From the NCBI GenBank assembly GCA_018417955.1, contig JACTVC010000010.1:942763-1006762 (forward strand): 64,000 nt of DNA. Reading direction: 5' to 3'. The translations under genes were made by a program, and so were the position numbers. A model generated the notes under the pieces. It searched no databases. It was given only the letters and a program-made list of their open reading frames with translations, and had not been told where the DNA came from. Numbering within the stretch: position 1 is the first letter of the stretch; every line of letters starts with the position of its first letter. This document shows positions 22,462 through 34,760 of this stretch, piece after piece. The stretch comes from Laccaria trichodermophora. Taxonomy: Eukaryota > Basidiomycota > Agaricomycetes > Agaricales > Hydnangiaceae.

Positions 22462-23428
22462 CAGCTAATGAGGTATCAATAGACCAGAATTCAAAACACT
22501 CTGCTTAGTGAATTTGTTTACTTGTGGAGCAAGGGGGTTCAGGGATCTGAATGCTGGACTGGGGGTTGGGTAGGTAGGTTGGCCATAGGCTGAAAAAAAG
22601 ATTTTTGGAACCCTCTATGAGATAGTCCTAAATTGGTTTTCCAAGGTGATTTACAGTATTCCTGCATGTAAAATATCATTGTATAGTACATTATCTTGAC
22701 TGGATATTATATTTCATTGTATCTGACCCAATTTCTGACTTCAAAATTGTTTTTCATGGTCTAATCTTCATCAAATTTTTATCTAATGTTTTAATCAATC
22801 ACAATTTACTGACAAAACAGTTAGAGACCAGTTCTTGACAACAATGGGTATGCTGTGTGACCTGATTTCAAAACTTGAATCATCTTGATGCTTTCAACAC
22901 ATCAGACACTCTAAATGGATGCCTGTGTGGTGTGGTATTGAACTCAGAATGCAATGGCTTGGTTAAATGTAAAAGGGTTGGATGTGAGACTCAATGGGTG
23001 AGTATCAGTCTTGCACAAGTTAATCACTACACTCACTTGTTTTTTAGTACCACCTACAATGTGTTGCACAGGAGATAGCCCCATGAAATTGGGTATGCAA
23101 AGCCTTAGAGGATCAGAGGGATCATGATGATGATGTCATATTGCCATATATAGGCATGTGCCTGATTATGTAGGTAGGTAGGTCAAGCACACAGGGCCTT
23201 ACAAAAAAATTCGACCCCAGCTACTTTTAAAAAATTCTTGAACCCCCTTGTTGTGGAGTCTCAGGGTATGTGCAAACAACCTAACCAGGAATTTATGACT
23301 ATATACACAACAGCAGGAAGGCAATGCCCACCAATTGGCTGTGGGAAGTTGTTTGGCCAGCTCCAAAAGTAAATAAAGTCACTGAGTGGAGCATTTGGAG
23401 TTCTGGTCTATCAATACCTCATTAGCTG
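22462..23428. repeat. Inverted-repeat pair bounding a 967-bp segment
   Basis: Arm 22462-22530 (starting CAGCTAATGAGGTAT) is the approximate reverse complement of 23360-23428 (ending ATACCTCATTAGCTG). Each arm is about 69 bp. The interior has no recognisable coding sequence. This could be a TIR-type non-autonomous transposon, but no target duplication was found at the outer limits. Confidence 0.55.
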
Positions 23429-23664
23429 TCAACTCAGATACCTGATATTCTGATCTCTAATTAAACTTTGGAGAAAAACTTGAATTTACCTCTGCTAAGT
23501 CTGTGAGCTAAGAAATGTAGTTGAGACTTGCAACTGAGAATCACAAGGTACTTTTCACTTTAGTCAGCAAATGCTGCTCAGCTGCATGCATAGATTTTTT
23601 GCAACAAAAAAAATGTAAAGACAGGCCCTGAGCTTTCAATATCTTTATGTCATATTATAATTTT
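23429..23664. other. 3' flank of the NEO1-type gene
   Basis: AT-rich spacer between the inverted-repeat segment and the stop codon of the P4-ATPase gene. Nothing else was recognised; it presumably contains the 3' untranslated region and polyadenylation site. Confidence 0.4.
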
Positions 23665-26600
23665 CTACAGAAGTTTACTTGATGCTGCAGGTGCTAGTCT
23701 CATGTGAATGAGCTTGATGATGTATAGAGGAAGGGTGCTTATGGCAACAATAACTGCCACTTTCCATCCAAAGCCAAGAGAAACAACAAATGACAGATCT
23801 TGATGATTATCAGAAAAGATGGTCAGTCAAATAAATGCCAAGTCAAAAAGTGGATAGCCATACCAAAGTATTCTGGCAGGAAGGCAATGCTGATAATGTA
23901 GAAGAAGAGGGTAACAACCTCAGAAACAATCATATAAATATGCCTATCAGATATGGTATCAGAGAAATAACGGCAATAAAGAAGCATGCATACCATGTAG
24001 TGATCTCCAATGCAACCATAATAAGTTCATTCAGAATAAGAGCTGTGAATGAAATTGATACAATATGCAGAAACTCATTCTCAAAGAGAACAAGGGACAT
24101 AATCATGATAGCAGCACCTGCATGAAAAAGTATAAGCCAATTACTGGGAGAAGATAGAATGTCTGACCTTGGTAAAGGCTGATCATCAACCACTGGAAGA
24201 AGGTTTTGTAGGATAAAGCACGTCCCTGCAATGGGGATCATCATCAGCACTCAGACAACAATAATCAAGCCAACATACTTTTGTCAGTTCTTTATAGAGC
24301 TCAGGATAAAGCAGCGCCAAATCCTCGCTAACATCCCGATCAAGAACCAAGGAAAACACAGGAGCCATTGTATATATCGTCGCATACCCCACCATCAGCC
24401 ACCCCTGATACAGCGCAATCGGCGCAAAGTAGAAGATGGCCGAAAACACAGCTTGCATTATGGAGATGATGAGGCCACGATGAATGACAAATTGAGCAAG
24501 CTTGGCTGAACGCCTGTATGAATTTCGACCATGCCACAGGAGAAGTTTCGTGAGGAAGCTGAACTGCGTAACGGAAAAGTCTGCTGCGAGGGAGGCTTGT
24601 TTGCCTTCTTTGCCGACGATGCCGACGCCTGCATTGCAATGAATAAATAAAGCGAAAGGGTAATCAGGAAGGACGAACCGACATCCGCTGCTTGAATCAT
24701 ACTAACGTCGTTACCACCGTCACCAATGCAGCATACCCTCTTCTTCGTGAACTTTCGAATTAGCCGCGCCACGTCCGCTTTTTGTGTTGGCGAACAACGA
24801 CACGCTACAACAGCGGACAACTTTGTCGCGATCTCTATGAACTCGTTTTGGAAGAGGTTGAGGCAGAGCTGTGTATCGCATGCAAGGTCTGGAACGCGTC
24901 AAGAAAGTGAAAGAGACATCATACCTGCAACGACTCCCCATCAATGACCAGACAGCAATCCAATTTATTCTGTAGAAACTCCAGCTGGTCTCGCGCTTGA
25001 TCAGAACTCTTCACTGAAAAACACGTTCACCCCGAATTCCACCACAAAAGAAGTCGAAGAAAACGTACGCTTGGACACCTCGTGAATATACTGATTCCTT
25101 GCGACCAGCTTTGTCGAAATCGCGATACACCTCGCCGTCTCGACCTTATCCCCAGTCAACATCCATATCTTGATCCCCGCATTCCTCAACAGCTCCAACG
25201 TAGATTTAACGTCATCCTGAAGTTTATCCTCCACGCCCGTCAGACCCAGCAGCTCCAAATCATGTTCCAGAAACTCGGCAACAACACCTGCCATCGCCTC
25301 GTTTCTTCCATCAAGCTTGATCGTCGCTTCGTGATAACGCGCCGCAAACTCATTGTACATCGGTGTGCTGAGCCGCTTCCGAGCCATGACAAGGGTACGC
25401 AGCCCCTCCCTGGCCATATTCGCCGTCTCCTCCTCCAACCAATCGTTCCGCTGCACGATCTTTGCCATGACCACGTCTGCACCTTTTTGTAAAAAGGTAA
25501 TTTCGCCTGTTTGAGAATCACGCACGACGATGCCCATGCGTTTGGACTCGGAGGTAAAGGGGAATATGTCGAGGACGTCAAACTTGATGAGTGACCCTGA
25601 GGGAGTTTGGAGTTCCATGCGCGTGCGGTCTCGAAAGACAAGTGTAAGGCCAACAGAGGCCGTCCAAGTGACGATGGCGACTTCGTCTGGCGAAGACGCT
25701 TGATATGTCACGGTGCCGTCATCATTGGTGACGGGGGTAACCTGCTCAAAAGATTGATTTGCTGTGAAGAAAAGAATGCTCAAAACGCACGTTGTGACAG
25801 AGTGCAAGACTGAGGACGACATCTCGTACTCGCGAGGACATGTCTCTTCGCCCTCTCGTAGCCATCTGCGCTCCAGTAGACAAAGATCCTTGTCTTAAAT
25901 GTCCTACAATATTATCAGACGTCCGTCAAGACGATTGGTATTGGCACATACCTTGATCAGCACCGAAAGCGACCGCCAATTGATGAGCAACCTCGTCCAT
26001 TGAGTCAGACCCATACGACATGGTACCCATATGCAGCTTCTTCATCTCCATTTCTATGCAGGCAAAAACGTTAAAATGACCCATGTCGGTAAAAGATCCG
26101 CACATACCGTTCTGCGTCAAAGTTCCCGTCTTATCGCTAAGGAGGTAAGTTATCCTCCCCAACTCTTCCGGCAGCGTGCTCGTCCGGACTATAGTATTCG
26201 GAATCTCACTATCATTCATGATTTGTGAGGCATACACCGTCTTGCCCATGTCCAAGTTCACTCGTAAACTAAACAGTCCGTCAGCAAGGTACGGGGAAAA
26301 AAGAAAGGAGCCACACACCTGATCGGGATGATAGAGGAGAACAAAATCAAAAACCGGAAGACGTAGATATACCAAGGCCCTCGGAACCCATTCAGCGCTA
26401 CGAGAACCACTGAGAGCACAAAGGTAACGGCACACAAAATCTAAGAAGAACGTTACCAACTGCAAAAGTTTACGACACTGAAGCCTCACCTTGGACAGTC
26501 TGTTTATCTCCAGATCCAACAGTCCAACTTTCGTCTTTGGGTGACTCGTATTCATAACGGCGCGCGTTTCAGCGCCAGTGTACACGACAAAACCAACGGC

Positions 26601-27811
26601 AGATCCAGCAGCGAGTACAGTATTTGACCAAAGGAGGTTCTCCGCCGTTAGCGGCGAAACGGAGGGTGGCAAGGCATGTAGCGGCAAGTCGTTGCCATTC
26701 CTATCCAAAGGCACGGGTGGCTTGTTCAAAGTAAAAGTCCCTATAAAAGAATGGATATCCTTTATCGGTGCATCAGCTAATATACATACAAATCAGAAAA
26801 GCACAGTCTTTGAAAACTTGAAAACACACCATATATCTCCGCATCCAGCCTAACCAAATCCCCCTCATCCAGCTTCTGGCATTCCGGAACGGCAACACGC
26901 AACTTCCAATCCGTCTCACCGTCCAGTTGGTCTGTGCGGATAAAACACGTCCCCGATGCGTCCGAAGTGCGGAGGAGGATGAGGTCAGCAGGAACGCGCT
27001 GATTCTTCTCCAAGTGAACGAGGTCGCCCACGCGGAGAGATGACGAGGGCACGGAACGCGTGTTCGCGTGTGTATTCAGATACACCTCCTCCAACGAAGA
27101 CTCGTCATGCGTGGTGGGTCGGTCGAGGACGAGATAACGCTGGGAATTGGCTTCCGTGTCTCGCATGTGTCGTTTGTAGTCGTCATAGGCTTCCTTCCCC
27201 ATGGTTACACACAAGACAAAGGCGAGGGGGGCAATATAAGTAACGATAAAACCTAAACCAGATATAAGCCAACATTCCAATCGTCAAAAAAGAACCAAGA
27301 ACGCACCAATCTTAAGTGCGGGTATAAATTGCGACAAGGCAACTAGAAGGAAATACAAGTTGAAGAAAAACTTGAACTGTTCATAGAACACGATAGGGAG
27401 GAAGATAAACGCGTTGTACTTTTGATTCCGTACAATATTGGGTGGATGGCGAGACTGGATTTTCTCTGGTGGGTTGAAAGGTATCGTCCTCGATTTGTCC
27501 TTGCCAACGTCCTTATGGGGCGTGACCGGAATGTGCTGGGGCTGCTCCTCCTCCTCCTCCCCTTCCTCCCCCTGATCATAATGGCCAGCCAAAAGATGAG
27601 CCCCCTCTGAATCCCGTGGGTCGTCGACATATCTCTCCCTCTGTCTCCCCTTGGGTCGCTTATGGTTATTCCTAGAGGTGGATGCGACAGCTGCGACGCT
27701 GGTAGGCATGGCTGGGGATGCTAGAGAAATGGGTCGTGGGTCGTCGTCGTTGTTAATAGGAAAATATTGGGGCTTGTTTCGTCGAAGGGATCGCAGTGGG
27801 ATATCCGACAT
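23665..27811 (-). CDS. NEO1: P4-ATPase phospholipid flippase, Neo1/ATP9 type
   Basis: Predicted to be a P4-ATPase that flips aminophospholipids to the cytosolic leaflet in Golgi/endosomal membranes. The N-terminus has '[36 protein letters not shown]', characteristic of the Neo1/ATP9A-B branch. It is followed by actuator '[10 protein letters not shown]' (about 26920), phosphorylation motif DKTGTLTQN (about 26110-26135), '[10 protein letters not shown]' (about 25150), the hinge GDGGND (about 24710), and membrane segments M5-M10 ending '[11 protein letters not shown]'. The stop is at 23665-23667. At least ten short introns are needed; the last two exons begin with '[15 protein letters not shown]' and '[11 protein letters not shown]'. 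I chose the start at 27811 (MSDIPLRS); an in-frame ATG at 27856 would add 15 residues but leave only 29 bp to the next gene. The start is divergent from the myosin light chain gene 74 bp away. The 3' third looks more AT-rich than the rest. Confidence 0.92.
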
Positions 27812-27885
27812 GAACGCCCAGAGTTGAATCCAAGAGCTTCTATTCCAAACACCCATAAACAGACCTCCATCTCTCCCTTACCCTC

Positions 27886-28583
27886 ATGGTACGTTTCCGA
27901 TTTCCCTGAATTTCCAGCTATTTAATCTCTTTTTCAAGAGCGATAACGCAGGTACGCTTCAAATTTGATCTTCTGGCAAACTTACATTTTTGCTATCTAT
28001 CAGAATACAAAGAGGCCTTTGCCCTCTTCGATAAACGAGGCAACGGTGCCGTCCCTCGCGAGACACTAGGCGACCTCCTACGCGCCCTAGGCCAGAATCC
28101 TACTCAAGCAGAGGTAGCAGAGATTGTATCATCTGCACCACGCGATGGTGCGTCCATCCGTACTCTCTACCGCCGCCCCTATTGATCATCAACCTCCCAA
28201 CCTACAGTGGACTACAAGACCTTCCTATCAATTCTAAACCGTCCAGATGGGTTCAAACCCGCCGGAACACCAGGTACTTGTTCTCATCTTGCTTCGCTGC
28301 GTGAAGATGCTAAATCGGGCCATTTCTTGTAGAGGAGTTCATCCGTGGGTTCCAAGTATTCGATAAAGAAGGGAACGGGTTCATCGGTGCTGGAGAGCTC
28401 AGATATGTCCTAACGCAACTGGGAGAGAAGATGTCAGATGAAGAGGTAGACGAATTGTTGAAGGGGGTTCAGATCGGCGCGTAAGTTGTCCTTATTGCTT
28501 CACGTAGATTGGCTACTGATGATGAAATTAGCGACGGGAACGTCAACTACGAATCCTTCGTGCGCACAATTTTGAGCCAGTAG
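27886..28583 (+). CDS. CDC4: Myosin II essential light chain (Cdc4/Mlc1 type)
   Basis: An EF-hand protein predicted to bind the myosin-II neck for actomyosin-ring cytokinesis. Six exons were placed by eye: 27886-27888 (the ATG alone), 27939-27951, 28004-28147, 28208-28273, 28333-28480 and 28532-28583. They total 426 nt and encode 141 residues, the length of fission yeast Cdc4. Conserved segments include '[34 protein letters not shown]', '[11 protein letters not shown]', '[32 protein letters not shown]' and the terminus 'FVRTILSQ'. The first EF loop lacks the usual acidic residue at position 12, so it is unlikely to bind calcium, as in other essential light chains. The stop lies 58 bp from the convergent UBX gene. 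The symbol is by analogy with S. pombe. Confidence 0.93.
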
Positions 28584-28641
28584 TCACGTCTATACCTGCA
28601 CGCAATATATAATAATTGTATAACCCGCCTCAACCAAGTAT

Positions 28642-30532
28642 CTACTCGCTATCCTCCGTGCTATACCCATCATCAACGCGGGATGAAGGAACATGTTCAC
28701 TCGAACTCCTCCGACTCCCCGCCAACCCACTCTGAGTCAACTCAACAACAACCTGTCCACCACCCCTAAGTTGCTCGATGGTCCCCAACAGCACGCCTTT
28801 CCGCCAGGGTATCTCCACCCTTGGGTACGCAGACACAATCAGGAATCCCCAATACTCCGTCGGGCTCTGGTAGCTCTCAACCTGCGCCTCAAGCAACGCC
28901 AACCTCCCACCCTCAACGCCATCCAAATCAGGCGGTGAAGAAGGGTCATCACGCGACTCAAACTCTCCCGGGATCAACTGCGCATCCACAAGCGCGTACA
29001 ACGTCGTCAACGTCGCAGAGCCCTCGAACTGATGCACGAATCGCCCCCCACTCGGCAACCGAATGGCAACACGCAGACTCCCACTCTTTCGCTGCTCACT
29101 CGCAAACGCCCGCCTTGTCCACCTCCTCCACCCCATCCTCACAACCTCCTTCTGTTTCTCCGCCTCCGCTTGTCGCCGTCTTTCCCTCTCTTCCTCCTCC
29201 GCCTGGATCCTCGCCTGCTGCTGCGCCCTCTCTGCCCTAATAGCAGCCTCAATCCTCTCCTTATCCCTCTGCGCCGAATCCCTAAAGGCACGGTCCTGGT
29301 CCTGCCTCAGCTGCCTATCCCGCTCCCTATCTCTCTGCGTGGCACGGAGGCGCTCCAAGAATGGGGTGACCCTAGGAATGACCTGTTGTTCGAGATGGTT
29401 AAGCAGTGTTTGGGCGGACGTTGGCGCAGAGGAAGGGACGCTGCGGCCTTGATGCCTAGATAGGACTGTAAGAGTGGGTGGGGCAGCGGTACGTGGGGAC
29501 GAGGAAGAGGAAGGTGTGCGGCCGGGTTGTAACGCTATGAACGCGACAAAGGGATAGGTTGTTGCTTGCAGCTTCTCAGCGGCTAATGGGGAAGATTAGG
29601 AGAGGAAAGCGTAGCAAAATATCTTCTTACCAGACCAGGCATCTTGATCGCGAACGTCGCCTCCCCATACTACGATACCATTGTCATACAACGATTTCAC
29701 AAAAGCAGCGTCGGTAAGAGTCGAGCTACACGACTTAAGCAGAAGCACAGTCGAAAAACCAACGCACGCACCGTTTAAATTCAGCAACATCATCATGCTC
29801 CTCACTGACCAAAACAATGCACGCAATCTTCGCATCCCTCTGACACATCCTCAAGGTTTCCTCATAGCCCCGCAATACAAAATCTGGCAAAACCTTCCTC
29901 CCATCCTCCGTAAACCCATTACCCGGACCCGAGTTGCCGGCAGCAGCGCGAGACGTCAACGACGACGGGCCCGCATCCAAGCCTATAGACGAGGTAGTCC
30001 CTCTTGGTAGCTTGAGCCGGCCAATGGACACCGCGCCCGTCTCTTCTTCCAGCTCTCTCAACCAACTGTCTGGCCCTCTGCGAAAGGTAGGTCTCGGTCG
30101 CAGGGGTCGATAGAAATTGAGACTCGTGAACCGGAGAGAAGGAAACGGGATGCGTAGAATGGCAAATATGAAACGGAAGACGTTGGATAGTACGTGGAAT
30201 GGGAACGCAAGGAAGGAGAAGACAGGGCGGGTGAGTGTGGCTAGGATGGAAGTGCTGGGTTGTCGTTCCGGTATACTCTGGTGCGTATCGTCGACTTCAA
30301 ATGTATCTATTACTCGGTCTGGTACTGCAGACGTAGATGTAGAACCGAAAATGAGTTCGGCGGCTCTCTACACATGGGTAAGTACAATAAATTGAAAAGT
30401 CAAGAAACAACGAACAGGAACATCCCAATCGACGCTGCTCAACACGCCAATTGCCACGTCGTCGTCTGCGCCATTGATAATTTCTCTGAGCTGAGCGAGG
30501 GCCTGTTGCTGTTCTGTACTGAGGTAGTCCAT
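28642..30532 (-). CDS. UBX/UAS-domain protein, FAF2/Ubx2-like Cdc48 adaptor
   Basis: Predicted ER/lipid-droplet adaptor that recruits Cdc48/p97 to ubiquitinated substrates. The N-terminus 'YLSTEQQQALAQLREII...DVAIGVLSSVDWDV' looks like a UBA-like helix bundle. A hydrophobic stretch follows (about 30230-30140, 'FLAFPFHVLSNVFRFIFAIL'), fitting the membrane hairpin of this family. A UAS thioredoxin-like region comes next ('IACIVLVSEEHDD ... AFVKSLYDNGIVVWGGDV ... TTYPFVAFIAL'). Then a charged coiled coil (about 29360-29130), and a UBX domain ('RVAIRLPSGGRFVHQFEGSATLTTLYALVD') close to the C-terminus. Introns at about 30428-30381, 29763-29715 and 29634-29584 keep the frame open. The start (30532) is 81 bp from the divergent aspartokinase start, implying a shared promoter. 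It could be named FAF2-like or Ucp10-like. Confidence 0.85.
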
Positions 30533-30613
30533 GAGGATACAAAAAGAAAGGCGTTGCACCACGTGCTTCAATAAATTCAGTTTAGCAATTCTCTTTTTTG
30601 ATCTCACCTCAAA

Positions 30614-32603
30614 ATGTCAGATAGAGACTCTGCTACTCCTTGGCTAGTTCAAAAATACGGTGGGACAAGTATAGGCAAATTTGCCGTAAAGATTGCAAAA
30701 GACATTGTTTCGTACGTCTTGTACTTTTTCTTTCGTTGAATTCCGTCTCACACCTCCCTAGAACCTATCTAAATGACTACAAAGTTGCTATCGTCTGTTC
30801 TGCCCGTTCAGGGTCCACAAAAGCCCTAGGAACAACCAACCTCCTCCTCCGCGCCTCCACAGAAGCCTTAACCAGGCCCGCAAAATCCAATGGCATTGCC
30901 GGAGGTGCCATAACACCCATAACGCAAAGTATCCTCAACATGTCTCTAGGCCACAGTCGCGGCAGCAGCAGCGGGACCGGCTCACCCCAGTCTACATCTT
31001 CCACCTCCGAGCCCGAATTCTACAAAACAGTCGACCTCCTTCGGGACGAACACATTTTCGCCGCGCGATCGTCCATACGCGACCCCGCAATCTTACAAGA
31101 ACTCGAGGATGAAATTGAAAGGGACTGTGAATGGCTACGGAGCTTCTTGTTTGCTGCAAAGGTATGCGTACCATCTTTCTCTGCGTAGAGATGGTTATTT
31201 GACTACTGTTACTTTATCACGACTTGTACCCTCCTCTAGATCATCGACGAGATATCCCCGCGATCAAGGGACAACATCGTCGGTCTCGGCGAGAGGCTAG
31301 CATGTAAAATCATGACTTGCGTTCTCAAAGACCAGGTTCAATCGCTCGCTCTTCTTTCAACATAACCTACTCAATTATATTTCCAGGGCATCGATGCGGA
31401 ATACATCTCCCTAGAAGACATCGTCCCCCCCTCTGCCTCTGACGACCTCGACACCAGCACCAGCACGCTCACCCAATCTTTCTACAATCACATCGCCGCC
31501 GCCATGGGCGACCGCATCTCCCAATGTACCGCTCGCGTCCCCGTCATAACCGGCTTTTTCGGCCCCGTCCCCGGCTCCCTCTTGCGCCAAATAGGCAGGG
31601 GATACACAGACCTCGCCAGCGCCCTTCTCGCCGTAGGCCTCAATGCATCCGAGCTGCAGATCTGGAAAGAGGTCGACGGGATATTCACGGCTGACCCTCG
31701 TAAAGTCCCCACTGCCCGCTTGATCCCCATGATCTCGCCAGACGAAGCGGCAGAGTTGACGTACTACGGCAGCGAGGTCGTTCACCCTTTCACTATGGAG
31801 CAGGTTATCCGACGTAAGATCCCCATCAGGATAAAGAACGTCGAAAACCCAAAAGGAGGGGGGACGGTTATACACCCCGATCCCGAGCTGGCCTTGAATG
31901 GGTTGAACGGTGTCGTCGATATATCAGACGGACCAGCCTCCCCAAATTCAAAAAGTCCACACGACAACTCACTAGCCGCAGCGGACGAGCAGCGAAAAAG
32001 GCTGCCCACAGCAGTGACGATCAAAGAAAAAATCATAGTCCTCAACGTCAACTCAAACAGGAAAAGCGTAAGCCACGGGTTCTTAGCTGGGATCTTCGGT
32101 ACACTGGATCGGTTTGGGGTAGTGGTCGATTTGATCAGCACGAGCGAGGTTCACGTGAGTATGGCCATCGAGGACGGGCTGGGGAAAAAAGTGCTTGATC
32201 AGTTGGTCGCGGAGCTAAGGAAGAGCGGCACGGTGAGTTATCGCCTTGCTTTGAAATTTAGACCAAGACTGATAGATAAGAATGAATCAGGTCTCCATCC
32301 ACCGTGACATGGCTATCCTGTCCCTCGTAGGCAAACAGATGCCGAACATGGTGGGTATCGCAGGGAGGATGTTTCAGACCCTTGCACAAGGGAATGTCAA
32401 CATCGAAATGATTAGCCAGGGTGCAAGTGAGATCAACATCTCCTGCGTTATCAAAGCGAGGGAAGCAGTGAAGGCACTCAACCTCATTCACTTGAACTGT
32501 TTGCAGATAAAACCCGAAGGAGCTAGAGGACGTGGTCAGTCTCCTTTTTCCAAGCTAAAATTTGCTAAAAACAGTCATTCCAGTCGGACCATGGCTATTT
32601 TGA
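30614..32603 (+). CDS. HOM3: Aspartokinase (aspartate kinase)
   Basis: Phosphorylates L-aspartate with ATP, the first committed step to threonine, methionine and isoleucine in fungi; cytosolic. The N-terminal motif VQKYGGTSIGKFA binds ATP/phosphate. Other kinase-domain signatures are 'VCSARSGSTKALGTTNLLL', 'NIVGLGERLACKIM', 'VITGFFG', 'GRGYTDLASALLA' and 'VDGIFTADPRKVPTARLIP'. Two ACT regions follow ('VLNVNSNRKSVSHGFLAGIFGTLDRFGVVVDLISTSEVHVS', 'AILSLVGKQMPNMVGIAGRMFQTLAQGNVNIEMISQGASEINISCVI'). Exons: 30614-30711, 30762-31161, 31240-31335, 31387-32232, 32291-32534 and 32584-32603, encoding 567 residues. If the last intron (32535-32583) is retained, the frame stays open to 32656 with a different C-terminus. 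Feedback control through the ACT domains is expected from the family. Confidence 0.95.
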
Positions 32604-32815
32604 ACTGCCTTCAAAACGCGATAGAGGAAAAGAAGGACGAGGAATATATTAGTTAATAATCGTTGTACTCGCGGAAAGTGGAAAAACACAAGGATTAGTC
32701 CCATCCCATCCTCCCTTCCGAATTGGCCAGGTTGCTCGTCATTTTAATTCGCGTGACGCTACTTTCTCTCTCTCAAGCCCCAAAGCTCCAAAATAAAGCT
32801 TAGTTTGTGTTACTT

Positions 32816-34582
32816 TTACAACAGATCGCCAAACGCCGCCATTTCTGGTCCGCCAGATTCGCGCATCCCAATCTCCCAGTCTGTCGTTGAACACGGTCAA
32901 ACAGAATCAAGGAGATGAGATAAACAATTACGTACAACTGTAGATGATAGTAACAGCCATGAGAATACCAGTGCCGCTTCCGATGGCGCCTGAGAGATCA
33001 GCAGCAACAGACAGAAGACCGAGGATAGCACCGCCAAACGCGGCTGCGGTTGGGATGACGCGTTTGAGCTCCTTGTACATGGATCCTTCACGGTGGCCTG
33101 CCATAACCTGCATGAAAAGTGATAAGAAACAGATATAAATTGAGGGCGACTGAAAATTACCATCTGTTGTTCCTTGAGTTGTTTGGCTACATCCCGAGGG
33201 CCTGAACCAGAAACTTCGATCCATGTCTTAGAGAAGAGGGCGCAGGCGGAGAGCATAAAGACGATGTACACGGCCGTGTGGATGGGGTCGAGGATAGCTT
33301 CCTTGACGGTGTGCGGGGGTGACATGTAGTATGCAATGCCAGAGGTGGCGCGGAGTTGTGGTGAGTCCTCCATGGGCTAAGTAGAAGAAAAAAATCAACA
33401 AAACAATACATAAAAAAAAGAAACAGAGTCATACCTCCCAAACGCCAAGAAGTCGAACGAAGAGGTTGCTGGGGAAGCGGGAGGCGATCATTTGAGAAAC
33501 GATGAAGACGTTGGAAGTCAACGCGGACTGGAGCATGATGGGCATGTTCGAGGTGTAGAAGAGCTTGACGGGGTACGTGCCACGCTGGCCACGGAACTTG
33601 TTGCTCTTTACGGGAATCTCAATGCGGAATCCCTGGAGGTAGATGACGACAGCGAAGATAACGACAGTAGAGATGAGGTTCATAACGTTGGGAAGACGCT
33701 CCCGCCAGAAAGCTTCCCTGAGGGCGCGGCCCTTATCGTTCCAGGTAAAGAGGAGATGGAAGAGGGCGACAAGAGCACCTTCAAACTCGGCTCCTCGGCC
33801 AATGTTGATGGTGGTGGGAGAAAAGGCCTTCCAGATAATGGATTCGCAGATATTGGTGGCGATGAACAGGTTAATTCCTGATCCGAGACCGTAGCCTTTC
33901 TGGAGGAGCTCGTCAAGCAGAATGACGATAAGGGCAGCAACGATGAGTTGGATGATAAGAAGGAGACAAACACCGGCGCCGAGATCCTTTGGTTGTCCGT
34001 AGAGTCCTGTGAGAACGTAGACGGTGGCCTGGCCGAGGGAAATAATGAGAGCAAAGACTGCAAAGACATTATTCGTAAGTTTGTTCTGACAGATAATGAA
34101 CCAAGACACACGTTTTTGAGCCCCACTAAACAGAGCACGATCCTCCTTCAAGCTAAAGTCGACGTCAATCAAGTTTGCACCAGCGAGAAGTTGCATGATC
34201 ATCCCGGATGTCACAATGGGGGTGATTCCAAGTTCCATAAGTGTTCCACGATTAGACGCCATAATGACACGCATCCAGTAAAGCGGGTCTGAAGAGTCTG
34301 ACGACATGATGCCGTACAGGGGAACTTGAGAGCACACCAAGAAAATGAGGAGAGTTACAGCTGTCCATAGCACCTTTTGGTTGAAAGGTACCTATTTCGC
34401 GGGCGTTGGGGGTTGATAATTATGAGAATTTGGAATAAACGTACTTTGCGATCCGGTGATGAAACCTCTGGCAAGATGGGAAGGAACGGACGAACAAGAT
34501 TGAGAAACCGAACTAGAAGAAATATCAGTAGAAGAACAAAAGAGAAAAGGCGTCACAGAAAAAAGGACATACAGCCGCTCAT
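32816..34582 (-). CDS. SEC61: Sec61 translocon alpha subunit
   Basis: Pore-forming subunit of the ER protein-conducting channel. The first exon is ten nucleotides (34582-34573, ATG plus two codons and one base), joined across an intron to 34512-34445, giving an N-terminus [20 protein letters not shown]. Recognisable segments are '[28 protein letters not shown]', the plug and TM2 '[38 protein letters not shown]', '[26 protein letters not shown]', '[37 protein letters not shown]' and the C-terminus '[19 protein letters not shown]'. The stop is at 32816-32818. It converges with aspartokinase and diverges from the NIMA kinase, 178 bp away. Confidence 0.97.
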
Positions 34583-34760
34583 TAGAGTACAGAAGAAAGT
34601 TGTTTTTCTCAATCGCCACCTCACCCTCTATTTCCAGACGTGGCAGCTGATGTAAGCAATTGGCGCGATCACGGGACATAATTCCATATTGATGAGTTGA
34701 ACCTTGAATATTTCCGGAATATTTCCTCCGACCCTCCTCTCTTCCTGCACCCACCATCCA

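Noticed and set aside
24226..25653. Plus- and alternative-frame ORFs of 90-140 codons over the P4-ATPase
   Set aside because: They are shadows of the minus-strand gene, which shows DKTGT, TGDK and GDGGND motifs in order.
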